Below, piece after piece: positions 23,866-32,622 of a stretch of 46,265 nucleotides of DNA (position 1 is the stretch's first letter; each line of letters starts with the position of its first letter). The DNA is from Candidatus Gastranaerophilales bacterium (GTDB lineage: Bacteria; Cyanobacteriota; Vampirovibrionia; Gastranaerophilales; Gastranaerophilaceae): positions 1-46,265 of the forward strand of contig CALUUH010000014.1 in NCBI GenBank assembly GCA_944323875.1, written 5' to 3'. The notes below the pieces were generated by a model. The model had not been told where the DNA came from and searched no databases. It was given only the letters and a program-made list of their open reading frames with translations. A program made the translations under genes and the position numbers.

Positions 23866-26287
23866 TTATGTACTCTTTTTCGTATTTGTTGAATGTATCT
23901 TCGCCGACTCGGGCTTTTATGTCGTTTATCCGCATTTGTATTTTTTCAATATTGTCCTTGCTGAAATTGGTTTTTGCCACATTGTAAGCACTCAGATAAC
24001 TCTTTAACGCCATTTCATCATCTTTCCTGTTAAAATAAAAATCACCCATGGCAATATCGCAAGATGCAATATAAAACGGTTCATTCAGTTCAAATGCGCA
24101 GGATTTGGCTTTTTTATAATAACTTAGAGCCTTTTCTTCATCATTACTCAAATACAGTTCTGCAAGCTTCATTGCTGACACATAAATCCCGTTGTAATTT
24201 TTTACGGCTTCGTCTATTTTTAGACTTTCAAGGGAGTATTTTCTGGCAAGTTCGGAGTTATCCATTTCGTCATAAATTGTTGCGATATTTGAATAGGCCG
24301 AGGATAAATAAGTGTTAATTTTTGGATTGCTGTCCACTTCAATACATTTTTTGTAACTTTTTACGGCAAGTTCAATTTCGCCCTGTTCATCCAGCATCAG
24401 GGCAAATTTGAAATACAATTCGGCTTTAACAATTTTTTCTACTGTATCATCAAGTGTTTCCATAGCCTTTTTGTAATAATTGAAAACGAGTTTAGGGCTG
24501 TTATCGGCAAGATTTGCAAGCAAAAGGTAAGATTTGACTTTAAGGTTATTAGAAAGTGTATTATTTTGCAGCACTTCGTTTAACAGGTCTTTGGCTTTAT
24601 CACGCTTAAAGGTGATATAATAAATTTCTGCGATATGCCATTTCATCTCACAAACCTTTTCCAGGTCGCCTGTAGAATTAAAAAATTCCAGAGCCTGCTC
24701 GTAGTATTTCATTGAATTGTACCAGTCGGAGAGGTTTTGATAAGCAGAGGCAATTTTCGTGTATATTGATGGCAAGAATGTATAATAATCGTCATCATTT
24801 TCACGCGTAAGAGCGGTTTGATAGAGGAGAGCTGCACGTTTGTAGTTGTAATTTACTTCTTCCTGTCTGGCAAGATTAATTATTTCGACAAGCGGAAGAT
24901 TAACTGCTTCTTTTAATTCTTCATCTTTTTTGATTTTGTTGGATATAAAGGTTTCAATAGAGTTAGCAACATTATTCAAAAATTGGTGTTCTACTTCTTC
25001 TGAGTCAAAGATAAAGGACATTTTTTGCAGCTTGTCACCGGTTTCTTTTTTTGTAACCGGAGCTTGCTCTGCTTGCGGCGCAATCTTTTGAGGTGCACGC
25101 TGAAACTCCATAAATTGTGCACCGGATACCGCATGAGAATTTATTTCCGTTTTTTTCGGCAAAAACATGTTGTGATATTCAATTTCTTTGCGCATTGTTT
25201 GTCTTGAAATCAACAAATCTCTGTCAAGCGGTTTTAGCGGAAGCTGGGTGTTGTATAGCTCAACGCAGCCTTTGTGAAGTTTCGCGGCAATATTTTCGGT
25301 TATTGAATTTGCAGCGATTACCTTGTAATAGTCCTGTAGATACAGGTATTCATCCTGTGCTGTTAAAACAAGATTGTCTATAAAAAATTTAATTCTTTCT
25401 TCGTTATAAAGATGAAGTGTCTGCAAAAGTTTAACGCTTACAGGATGCCGCATTATTGTCAAAAATCTGAAAAGATGCCCGCTGACAGGGTCAATAAGCG
25501 ACAGGCCTTCGCGCAGAATAAAGTCGTTGTACGTTAAAAAACTTTTGTTAAAGCCGGACAGAAAGTCAACGAGGGTTAAATTTCGTAACTTCATTATTTT
25601 TAGAGAGAGGGTTACATAAAAATAGTAGCCCCGCGTGTATTTATATAACTCGTCTGACAATGGCCCGATTTGTTTGATGTCATTTGCTCGAAGATATTTT
25701 TCAAATATTGATTTATCAAAAGCCAGTACAGATATTTTTTCATAGTTAATTTTGTCCAGAAAATCAGCATTGTTGAAGGTTCTTGATATAAGTATTATTT
25801 TTATCTTGTCGTAAGTTGCAAGGTGAAAAATAAAGTCCAGAATTTCCTGCTTGTTTTCTTTTAGAATTTCTTCAAATGAATCAAGAACAATGATTATCGG
25901 TTTTTCAATAGAGTCAAAATATGCGGTAATTTTCTGGGTAAAATTCTCGGATTTAGCTTTCGGTGTTTGGATGATGTTTTGCGCTGTGAGTTTTCTGAAA
26001 TCATCAAAGAACGATAGCAGAATATCATCCAGAATAGTTGTTTCAAAGCAGTTGTAATAAAGCTTTATGGCTGTTTCATTAGTGAATGAAAGGGTATGTT
26101 TTACAATCTTATCCTTTCCTGTGCCAAGAAATCCGTTAACTAAAAGCAGCGGTGTATCAGTGTTTAAAAAATCATAAATCTTCTGTATCTGATTGGCGTT
26201 GTTTTCAATCAGATACGGGTCAATTCCCGTTACATTTTTGTATAGATCTTTTTTATCCGAAATTTCTTTAGTGAAGCGGTATTTCAT
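23855..26287 (-). CDS. STAND-like NTPase with C-terminal TPR repeats
   Basis: The 810-residue protein has an N-terminal P-loop NTPase. Its Walker A is GFLGTGKD (G52-D59), where Asp replaces the usual Ser/Thr after the lysine. Walker B is IIIVLDSFEE (D136), and ILISRTFNNADF is a sensor-like strand. Residues about 440-790 form tetratricopeptide repeats such as AALLYQTALTRENDD, NSMKYYEQALEFF and AVKSYKKCIEVD. This plan suits a signalling or scaffold ATPase that switches on ligand binding. It has no membrane segment and no effector domain. It overlaps rsmG by 11 bases. The biological role is unknown. Confidence 0.8.
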   Translation of the reverse strand: MKYRFTKEISDKKDLYKNVTGIDPYLIENNANQIQKIYDFLNTDTPLLLVNGFLGTGKDKIVKHTLSFTNETAIKLYYNCFETTILDDILLSFFDDFRKLTAQNIIQTPKAKSENFTQKITAYFDSIEKPIIIVLDSFEEILKENKQEILDFIFHLATYDKIKIILISRTFNNADFLDKINYEKISVLAFDKSIFEKYLRANDIKQIGPLSDELYKYTRGYYFYVTLSLKIMKLRNLTLVDFLSGFNKSFLTYNDFILREGLSLIDPVSGHLFRFLTIMRHPVSVKLLQTLHLYNEERIKFFIDNLVLTAQDEYLYLQDYYKVIAANSITENIAAKLHKGCVELYNTQLPLKPLDRDLLISRQTMRKEIEYHNMFLPKKTEINSHAVSGAQFMEFQRAPQKIAPQAEQAPVTKKETGDKLQKMSFIFDSEEVEHQFLNNVANSIETFISNKIKKDEELKEAVNLPLVEIINLARQEEVNYNYKRAALLYQTALTRENDDDYYTFLPSIYTKIASAYQNLSDWYNSMKYYEQALEFFNSTGDLEKVCEMKWHIAEIYYITFKRDKAKDLLNEVLQNNTLSNNLKVKSYLLLANLADNSPKLVFNYYKKAMETLDDTVEKIVKAELYFKFALMLDEQGEIELAVKSYKKCIEVDSNPKINTYLSSAYSNIATIYDEMDNSELARKYSLESLKIDEAVKNYNGIYVSAMKLAELYLSNDEEKALSYYKKAKSCAFELNEPFYIASCDIAMGDFYFNRKDDEMALKSYLSAYNVAKTNFSKDNIEKIQMRINDIKARVGEDTFNKYEKEYINGR

Positions 26288-26344
26288 AAAAATATTTTAA
26301 TTGATTTTAAAAAATTTTGCAAATTGTTTCAAAACATTTGCACT

Positions 26345-26374
26345 TTGATTTTTTTGATAGTAATATGTTATTAT
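26345..26374 (+). promoter_or_regulatory. Probable promoter of the envelope operon
   Basis: TTGATT (26345-26350) and TATTAT (26369-26374) are separated by 18 bp. The site lies in the 111-bp divergent spacer and drives towards the small membrane protein and the M23 hydrolase. Confidence 0.4.
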
Positions 26375-26398
26375 AAACAAAACAGACAGGGGGAACTT

Positions 26399-26503
26399 AT
26401 GGAATTTTTCAGAAAACATCAAAAATTTATAGTCGGGCTTATAGCAGTTACATTTATTGCCTGGACTGTGGGTTTGATGATGTTACCTTTAATGGTGAGA
26501 TAG
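26399..26503 (+). CDS. Small single-span membrane protein (34 residues)
   Basis: The frame reads MEFFRKHQKFIVGLIAVTFI, then AWTVGLMMLPLMVR and a stop. AGGGGGAAC lies before the ATG, a strong ribosome binding site. The basic N-terminus and single hydrophobic helix predict an inner-membrane protein with its N-terminus inside. The opening resembles the anchors of SurA/PpiD-type chaperones but no chaperone domain follows. It ends 7 bases before the GTG start of the hydrolase gene, so it probably shares the transcript. Confidence 0.6.
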   Translation: MEFFRKHQKFIVGLIAVTFIAWTVGLMMLPLMVR

Positions 26504-26510
26504 GTTTGGC

Positions 26511-27644
26511 GTGAAGATAAAAGGTATTTGTAAAAATATTTTTATAGTAATCCTGACGGTGGTTATAACGTTTTTAACAACATCACCGGCGGTTTTTGCC
26601 GCTAATAAAGCGGCCATTGAACAAAAACGCAGAGCTACAAATGCCAAGATTAAGAAGTTGAAGATTCTTGAAGGACTTGAAAAAAATAAGTTATATAAAA
26701 ATCAGCAGAAATTGGAAAGCGCAACAACTAATCTGCGGTATTCACAAAATCAATATGCACTGTTGGAAAGTCAATTAACAAAAATGGAACGTGATTATGC
26801 GCAATCTGTAGCTGATTATAATGCGCAGAATGCGCAAATGAAGGGACATATTCGTCAGGTATACAAGCAGCAGCGACGAGGAATGTTTGAGCTTTTATTT
26901 CTGGCGCAAGATTTGAATGAACTTTTGGACACAATATATTTTGAAAAAATAATCCTTAAAAAAGACTATGCACGCATGCAGGCAATAAAAACAAAATCTG
27001 AAGGCTTGATGAAAATGAAAGCAGAAATAGAAAGCAAAAAACGAGTGCTTGCGGAATCAATTCAGTCAATAAATTCACAACAAAAAACTATAAAAAGTGC
27101 AATAGCTCAAAATCAGAATATGATTTATAAGCTAAAAACAGACCGTGCAGCTTATGAACGCGCAGAAAGAGAACTTGCAAGACAGTCTGCAAGTCTGCAA
27201 ACCATGATTAGTAAAAATACCGGAACGACATCAAATGTACATGTGTCATCAGCCGCATTTTTAAAACCTATTGCCGGCCGAATTACATCACCGTTCGGCT
27301 GGAGAACGCACCCTATATTCAACAGCCGTACATTCCATTCAGGTGTTGATATCGGCGGCCCTAATTACGGTAATATTGTGGCTTCAAATTCGGGTAAGGT
27401 TATATACAGCGGCTGGTACGGCGGTTACGGCAAGGTAGTTATTCTTGACCATGGGGTAGTAAACGGACAGCCGACAACGACATTGTATGCTCACATGTCC
27501 TCTATTCTTGTTAACAACGGCCAGCAGGTACAAAAGGGGCAAGTGATAGGAAAAGAAGGTACAACCGGTTACAGTACCGGCCCGCATTGCCACTTTGAAG
27601 TAAGAATTAACGGTAAACCAAACAACCCGTTAAATTATATCTAA
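26511..27644 (+). CDS. M23 peptidase-family murein hydrolase with coiled coil (EnvC-like)
   Basis: The 377-residue protein has a signal peptide (residues 1-30, ending SPAVFAA). A long coiled coil covers about 31-220, and a C-terminal LytM/M23 domain runs from about 255. The zinc ligands H276 and D280 (HSGVDIG) and H361 of the HCHFE motif are present, so it is probably an active endopeptidase, unlike degenerate EnvC. The coiled-coil/M23 plan fits proteins recruited by FtsEX for cell separation. The GTG start is taken from the reading frame; only a weak ribosome site is seen. The next gene starts 1 base after its stop. Confidence 0.88.
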   Translation: MKIKGICKNIFIVILTVVITFLTTSPAVFAANKAAIEQKRRATNAKIKKLKILEGLEKNKLYKNQQKLESATTNLRYSQNQYALLESQLTKMERDYAQSVADYNAQNAQMKGHIRQVYKQQRRGMFELLFLAQDLNELLDTIYFEKIILKKDYARMQAIKTKSEGLMKMKAEIESKKRVLAESIQSINSQQKTIKSAIAQNQNMIYKLKTDRAAYERAERELARQSASLQTMISKNTGTTSNVHVSSAAFLKPIAGRITSPFGWRTHPIFNSRTFHSGVDIGGPNYGNIVASNSGKVIYSGWYGGYGKVVILDHGVVNGQPTTTLYAHMSSILVNNGQQVQKGQVIGKEGTTGYSTGPHCHFEVRINGKPNNPLNYI

Positions 27645-27645
27645 T

Positions 27646-29931
27646 ATGAAGGTAAATAAATTGAAAAAGATTGTTATAACAGCATTAATAGTATTATCGA
27701 TGACATCAATTACTAAAGCATACGCGATTGATGAATCTGAATTAACACCGTATAATTTAGATATGATGTTTGATAACTTCTATGAATCCCCGCTTTCCAT
27801 GCCGGTTGTAGAAACGGAAGCTGATAAAAAAGTTATCAATCAATCCTCAGAAGCACGTTATTATCCGTTATTCAAAAGGGCCAGAATAAAAATAACAAAC
27901 TTTTTCAGAGCTAAAGAAAATGCACGTTTGGAAAAGCTAAAAGAGCAGCAAATAAAAGAATTGACAGAAGATAATGAGGCAGATGATGCGGCTGCAAAAG
28001 TTTTAAATGAATTTAATCAGCAAGCATCAGAAAAACATGATGCAGGTCTGCAAAAAGCAAAAGTCGAAGAAAATACGACAGTTAATGATGAGCAGCAGGA
28101 GTCCGGGCAGGCTGTAGAAGAAAATCAACAGGTTACAGCAGAAACTATTGAGTTGAGTGGTGAAGTTAAAGAACAAAAAGTTGAAAATGAAGTAGTTCTT
28201 GACTGTGACAACATTGTCTATGATGAAGTTAATGATGAAATTGAAGCTGTAGGCTCTCCTCTTTTAACTTTCCCTCCGCAAAAAGTTACTCTGAAAGCAG
28301 ATAAAATGACTTATAATAAAAGCTCCAATATCTTAAAAGCTTACGGTAACGTTACATTAATCAAGGATGAATCTAAAGTTTACGGTGATTACGTTCAAAT
28401 TAATATGAATGAAGAAAATGCCTTCATGGATAATGTTAAATTTAAACAGGCAAATTTTGTAATCAATACACGTAAAGCTACAGCAAATAGTGATACGATA
28501 ACTTTTGCTGAGGGTAATATGGTAACGGATGGCTCTTACAAACTTGATTTAAAAACGCGAATGGTCGGCGGTCAGGATTTTTCAAGAATGCTTGTAGATG
28601 AAGAGGACAAGTCTTATATTGCAGATTCTGTAGGCCAAGTGCCGGTAAAGGTTAAAGCCGACAAAATTAAAGTAGAGGGTAAAAAGGACCATGACACTAT
28701 TACCTTAGAAAGAGGTACTGTTTTTTACGGGGATAATAAACTTTTTAATTTCCGCAGATTTACGGCGCATACAGATAAAGACCACAGCTATTTTGAAGCA
28801 AATTATCCTGAATTAGGGTCCCGTCCGCAATTAGGTGCTTATATAGGTCCGGGATTTGTATTTGATATACCTAACGGTGCTGTTGTAAAAGTTATCCCGT
28901 TTTTAAACTATAAAAGTAACTTCGGTGTCGGCGGTGCCTTAAAATACAGAAGCGGTACAAATATGACAGAACTCGCTTACGGTTCTGCTGAAGATATTTT
29001 TGTAGCAAAAGGTTTGCAGCGCTTAGATGACAAATTATTCTTGCAATACGGTGTAAACTCCTATATGGATGAAGGTTTTATGGGGCGTAACATAGCTAAA
29101 TACGCAGTAGAACTTTTTTATAAGGATGCAACTCAGGTAAAAGATACACTTGCGCCTAATTTGGATTTAACTTTCCGCCAGAAAGCCGGTGTCGGTTACT
29201 ATCAGAATACAGATTATAACAAATATTTTGGTGATATCCCGAATAAAGAAATAGGTACAACACGTTTTAAATATATGGCCGAAATTAATCAGTCATTATT
29301 CAAACGTGAAAATAAAGAAGAATTAAAGATGTTTGATTTTTCTTTTGTAATGCAGGGAAGCGCCGCTTTATACGGAACAGGTGATACTCAATTTATCGGA
29401 CGTGTCGGCCCTCGTATTCACACGCAATATAAACGATGGATGCAGGATATCGTATACTATCTTTCGGCATTTGATGATCATACTCCGATGGCAAGATTTG
29501 ATACATACAGATACGGCCGTTCAAGTTTGGTAATCAGAGAATCCTTTAGATTAAACAAATATCTCGGGGTTGGCTGGTCAGGAAACATTAACCTTTCAAA
29601 TGATGCGCCAAATGATAAATTATTCCAGGAAAATGCTTTTATTTTATCAATCGGGCCGGATGATTTCAAGGTCAACTTAGGCTATGATTTTATCCGCCAG
29701 AGAACATATTTTGCTTTTGCAATAGGTATGGATATGAAGGGTTCAAGCGTTGAATTTAAGAAAATGGAGATAAAAAATCCTGACAGAATAGCAAAAAGTG
29801 ACAACAAAATGGAAAAATTAATTCCTACTTTTGAAGAAGCGGAAAGAGCAAAACTGGAAAAAACTAAGGCAAAAGTTTTGCAGTATGCTGAAGTAATTGA
29901 TATAGAAGATCCGGATAGAGAACAGTTATAA
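27646..29931 (+). CDS. LptA/LptD-like lipopolysaccharide export protein
   Basis: The 761-residue protein has a signal peptide (ending KAYA) and a charged, Glu/Lys-rich linker of about 150 residues. An OstA-like beta-jellyroll follows (residues about 185-330; for example LKADKMTYNKSSNILKAYGN, typical of LptA and the LptD N-terminus). The long C-terminal region has alternating aromatic strands such as FKVNLGYDFIRQRTYFAFAI, as in an outer-membrane barrel. It probably inserts LPS into the outer membrane. Its place beside lpxI and lpxB supports this. The C-terminal barrel is divergent, and the tail after it (residues 700-761) is charged and unusual. Confidence 0.75.
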   Translation: MKVNKLKKIVITALIVLSMTSITKAYAIDESELTPYNLDMMFDNFYESPLSMPVVETEADKKVINQSSEARYYPLFKRARIKITNFFRAKENARLEKLKEQQIKELTEDNEADDAAAKVLNEFNQQASEKHDAGLQKAKVEENTTVNDEQQESGQAVEENQQVTAETIELSGEVKEQKVENEVVLDCDNIVYDEVNDEIEAVGSPLLTFPPQKVTLKADKMTYNKSSNILKAYGNVTLIKDESKVYGDYVQINMNEENAFMDNVKFKQANFVINTRKATANSDTITFAEGNMVTDGSYKLDLKTRMVGGQDFSRMLVDEEDKSYIADSVGQVPVKVKADKIKVEGKKDHDTITLERGTVFYGDNKLFNFRRFTAHTDKDHSYFEANYPELGSRPQLGAYIGPGFVFDIPNGAVVKVIPFLNYKSNFGVGGALKYRSGTNMTELAYGSAEDIFVAKGLQRLDDKLFLQYGVNSYMDEGFMGRNIAKYAVELFYKDATQVKDTLAPNLDLTFRQKAGVGYYQNTDYNKYFGDIPNKEIGTTRFKYMAEINQSLFKRENKEELKMFDFSFVMQGSAALYGTGDTQFIGRVGPRIHTQYKRWMQDIVYYLSAFDDHTPMARFDTYRYGRSSLVIRESFRLNKYLGVGWSGNINLSNDAPNDKLFQENAFILSIGPDDFKVNLGYDFIRQRTYFAFAIGMDMKGSSVEFKKMEIKNPDRIAKSDNKMEKLIPTFEEAERAKLEKTKAKVLQYAEVIDIEDPDREQL

Positions 29932-30557
29932 TGAAAAATTTAGAAGAATTAAAACAAGAAATAATCAAATACGGAAAACTTGCCGGAGAAAAGAATTATA
30001 CCCCCGGAGTTTCCGGTAATATCTCTGCTCGATACGGCGAGAATGTATTGATTACGGCAAGCGGTACTGCAAACGGGTATTTAGAGGCGGAGGATTTGTC
30101 GGTAATAGATTTCAGCGGAAAATTAATTGAAGGTACAAAAAAGCCCTCCAGTGAAACACCTTTGCATCTGGAGTTTTACAGAATGCGGTCCGATATAAAT
30201 TATATTATCCATGTGCATGCCCCGTATTTAAGTTCTTTTGCATCATGCGGAATTGCGCTTGATGAGCCGATTATGGCTGAAAATGTCTTTTATTTCGGAC
30301 AAATTCCGCTGGCGGAGTATGGTTTGCCTTCATCAATGGATCTTGTTGAGAAAACCGCTAAATATTTTAACGAGTACGATGCTGTCTTGATGGCTAATCA
30401 CGGGTTTATTGTCGGCGGCAAAACTATCCAGGAAGCTTATTTGAAGCTGGAGCTTGCTGAATCGTATGCGCAGGTAGTTTTCAATACCAAAATGCTCGGC
30501 GGGGCAAAAATTTTGAATGAAAATCAGGTAAGAGAAATTTTTGCATTAAGAAAATGA
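29931..30557 (+). CDS. Class II aldolase/adducin-family protein
   Basis: The 208-residue protein matches zinc-dependent class II aldolases such as L-fuculose-phosphate aldolase. It has the catalytic glutamate in KPSSETPLH, the zinc histidines in HVHAPYLSSF, and a third in MANHGFIVGG. Its start overlaps the previous stop (TAATG). The substrate cannot be read from sequence; fuculose-, ribulose- or methylthioribulose-phosphate are all possible. Its place between LPS export and lipid A genes suggests a sugar made for, or recovered from, the envelope. Confidence 0.85.
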   Translation: MKNLEELKQEIIKYGKLAGEKNYTPGVSGNISARYGENVLITASGTANGYLEAEDLSVIDFSGKLIEGTKKPSSETPLHLEFYRMRSDINYIIHVHAPYLSSFASCGIALDEPIMAENVFYFGQIPLAEYGLPSSMDLVEKTAKYFNEYDAVLMANHGFIVGGKTIQEAYLKLELAESYAQVVFNTKMLGGAKILNENQVREIFALRK

Positions 30558-30565
30558 TTTTGTTG

Positions 30566-30574
30566 TGATATAAT
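30566..30574 (+). promoter_or_regulatory. Extended -10 promoter before lpxI
   Basis: TGATATAAT is a perfect extended -10 element 32 bases before the lpxI start. It suggests that lpxI-lpxB can be transcribed apart from the upstream genes. Confidence 0.5.
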
Positions 30575-30606
30575 TTTTATAACAGAATAGTAAGAGGAAC
30601 ATCAAA

Positions 30607-31422
30607 GTGTCAATAATGTTAGAACATAAACAAGGATTAATAGCAGGCGACGGAAGTTTACCGGTAAGAATGGCGCAGTATGCTAAAGAAAACGGATTTG
30701 AGGTTGTATGTATTTCGCTTGCAAATGATAATGTTAAACAATTGAAAAAATACTGTTCAAAAGTTTACTCATGCCATCCGGGTGAAGTAAACAGAATTGA
30801 AAAAATCTTGATGGAAGAAGAAATTAAACAGGCAACATTTCTTGGTAAAGTTCATAAAAGAGTGCTGCTGCAGCTTCACAAGTTTGATAAACGCGCTATT
30901 GAAATACTTAAAACCGTACAGCGTCTTAATGACGATGAAGTTATGCTTTTGATCGTTAAAGAGTTTGAAAAATCAGGAATAACAGTACTGGATCAGACAA
31001 TTTTTATCAAAAATTTGATGGTGCCGTCAGGTGTTCTGGGTAAACATAAACCTACCGAAGAGCAGATGGAAGATGTAAATTACGGCTTCTGGCTGGCAAA
31101 AGAAATGGGCAAAGTTGATGTCGGCCAATCTGTTGTTATAAAAGATAAAATGGTTATGGCTGTTGAAGCAATTGAGGGTACTGATGCCTGCATTAGACGC
31201 GGCGCAAAACTGGCAAAGAAAAATGCAGTTGTCGTAAAAGTTTCCAAACCGGCTCAGGACAAAAGGTTTGATATTCCGGCAGTCGGGCTCAGAACGCTGA
31301 AAACAATGAAAAAGCATGGTGCGGATTTGCTCGCTATAGAAGCAAATGAAACCATTATTGTAGAACAGGAAAAAGTTGTTAAATTTGCAGACGATAATAA
31401 TATTGTAATAATGGCAGTGTAA
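30607..31422 (+). CDS. lpxI: UDP-2,3-diacylglucosamine pyrophosphatase LpxI
   Basis: The 271-residue protein makes lipid X from UDP-diacylglucosamine, the step served by LpxH in proteobacteria such as E. coli. The N-terminal GLIAGDGSLPVRMAQYAKEN and C-terminal AIEGTDACIRRGAKLAKKN and FDIPAVGLRTLKTM are LpxI signatures. The GTG start at 30607 has AGAGGA 8 bases upstream; an ATG at 30616 is an alternative. It precedes lpxB by 2 bases, which gives the two consecutive steps of lipid A synthesis side by side. Confidence 0.93.
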   Translation: MSIMLEHKQGLIAGDGSLPVRMAQYAKENGFEVVCISLANDNVKQLKKYCSKVYSCHPGEVNRIEKILMEEEIKQATFLGKVHKRVLLQLHKFDKRAIEILKTVQRLNDDEVMLLIVKEFEKSGITVLDQTIFIKNLMVPSGVLGKHKPTEEQMEDVNYGFWLAKEMGKVDVGQSVVIKDKMVMAVEAIEGTDACIRRGAKLAKKNAVVVKVSKPAQDKRFDIPAVGLRTLKTMKKHGADLLAIEANETIIVEQEKVVKFADDNNIVIMAV

Positions 31423-31424
31423 GT

Positions 31425-32549
31425 ATGAAAAAGATTTTTATAATTACAGGTGACTATTCAGGCGATATCCATGCCGCAAAAGTTGCAAAAGCAATAAAAA
31501 CTCAAAATCCCGATGTTATTATTGAGGGAATTGGCGGCGAGAATTTGAGAGCGCAGGGCGTAAAGTTACTCACAGACCAGAAGAAAATGGGCGCTGTTGG
31601 TATTTCTTTGAAAATTCTCTTTGATCATGTGATACTTGCAAAACACACTCTGGATTATATAAAAAATACTTATAAGCCCGATCTGGTGCTGCTGATAGAT
31701 TACGGCGCATTTAACTTAAATATTTCCAAACGTTTAAGACATACGGGTATCAAGGTGTATTATTACATCCCGCCGCAGGTCTGGGCAAGCAGAAAATGGC
31801 GGATAAATACTATCAAAAAGAATATAGATGAGGTTTTATGTATTTTCCCGTTTGAAAAAGAAATGTATGAGAGTTACGGCATAAAAACTCACTATGTCGG
31901 CCATCCGCTTGTTTCTCAAATACCTCAAAAAGCAGACAGAAAAACTTTCTTTGACGCTCACGGGCTCAATCCAGAAAAGAAATTAGTATCAGTATTCCCG
32001 GGCTCAAGAGTTTTTGAACTCAGTCAGTTGATGAATGTATTTTTGAAAACCGTAAAGAATTTACAAAAACAGCATCCGGATTTGCAGTTTTGCATTTCGC
32101 AGGCACCTAATTTGTCGGACAAAGTTTACAAAAAATATTTAAAAAATGCCGATATAAAAGTTATTAAAGGTGAAAATCAAGCTTTGCTGAGCGTATCAGA
32201 TGCACTGATTTTGGCATCCGGAACAGTGGCACTTGAGGCTGCTCTTTATCAAACCCCTATGATTATTGCATATAGAGGACCGTGGGTATTTTATTTTATA
32301 TATTTGTTTGTCAGATGTATAAATAAAGTTTCTCTTCCGAATATAATCACCGGAAAAGACATTGTACCTGAAATTATACAAGGACAGGTCAGTGTTCAAA
32401 AGATTTCCTACGAAATTGAAAAAATATTATACGATGCGGAGTATAGAGAAAATTATATTAAACAACTTGGAGAGGTAAAGACTTTGTTGTCAGATAAAAA
32501 TTCTGCACAAGAAACTGCCAAAGAAATAGTATCTGCATTAAATTCGTAA
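31425..32549 (+). CDS. lpxB: Lipid-A-disaccharide synthase
   Basis: The 374-residue GT19 glycosyltransferase joins lipid X and UDP-diacylglucosamine. Motifs visible are FIITGDYSGDIHAAKV at the N-terminus, YYYIPPQVWASRKWR near residue 115, HYVGHPLV, FPGSRVFELSQL and the C-terminal ASGTVALEAALYQTPMI. The family's usual GExSGD appears as GDYSGD. It follows lpxI directly. Together with the LptD-like gene it shows that this organism builds a lipid A outer membrane. Confidence 0.95.
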   Translation: MKKIFIITGDYSGDIHAAKVAKAIKTQNPDVIIEGIGGENLRAQGVKLLTDQKKMGAVGISLKILFDHVILAKHTLDYIKNTYKPDLVLLIDYGAFNLNISKRLRHTGIKVYYYIPPQVWASRKWRINTIKKNIDEVLCIFPFEKEMYESYGIKTHYVGHPLVSQIPQKADRKTFFDAHGLNPEKKLVSVFPGSRVFELSQLMNVFLKTVKNLQKQHPDLQFCISQAPNLSDKVYKKYLKNADIKVIKGENQALLSVSDALILASGTVALEAALYQTPMIIAYRGPWVFYFIYLFVRCINKVSLPNIITGKDIVPEIIQGQVSVQKISYEIEKILYDAEYRENYIKQLGEVKTLLSDKNSAQETAKEIVSALNS

Positions 32550-32563
32550 TATTTAGTTACAAA

Positions 32564-32583
32564 ATTGCTTTAAAATAAGCAAT
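32564..32583 (+). terminator. Short hairpin after lpxB
   Basis: ATTGCTT (32564-32570) pairs with AAGCAAT (32577-32583) around 6 bases. There is no clean T tract, so it is a weak terminator or a stabilising stem. Confidence 0.4.
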
Positions 32584-32586
32584 ATT

Positions 32587-32615
32587 CCTGCTTTTTGTGT
32601 TTTTATAAAAGCAGG
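32587..32615 (+). promoter_or_regulatory. Hairpin overlapping the ribosome binding site of the next gene
   Basis: CCTGCTTTT (32587-32595) pairs with AAAAGCAGG (32607-32615). The AGG at its 3' end is the only Shine-Dalgarno-like sequence before the ATG at 32623. The stem may act as a terminator for lpxB (its 5' arm runs into T residues) or may hide the ribosome site. Confidence 0.4.
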
Positions 32616-32622
32616 TAGTTAT

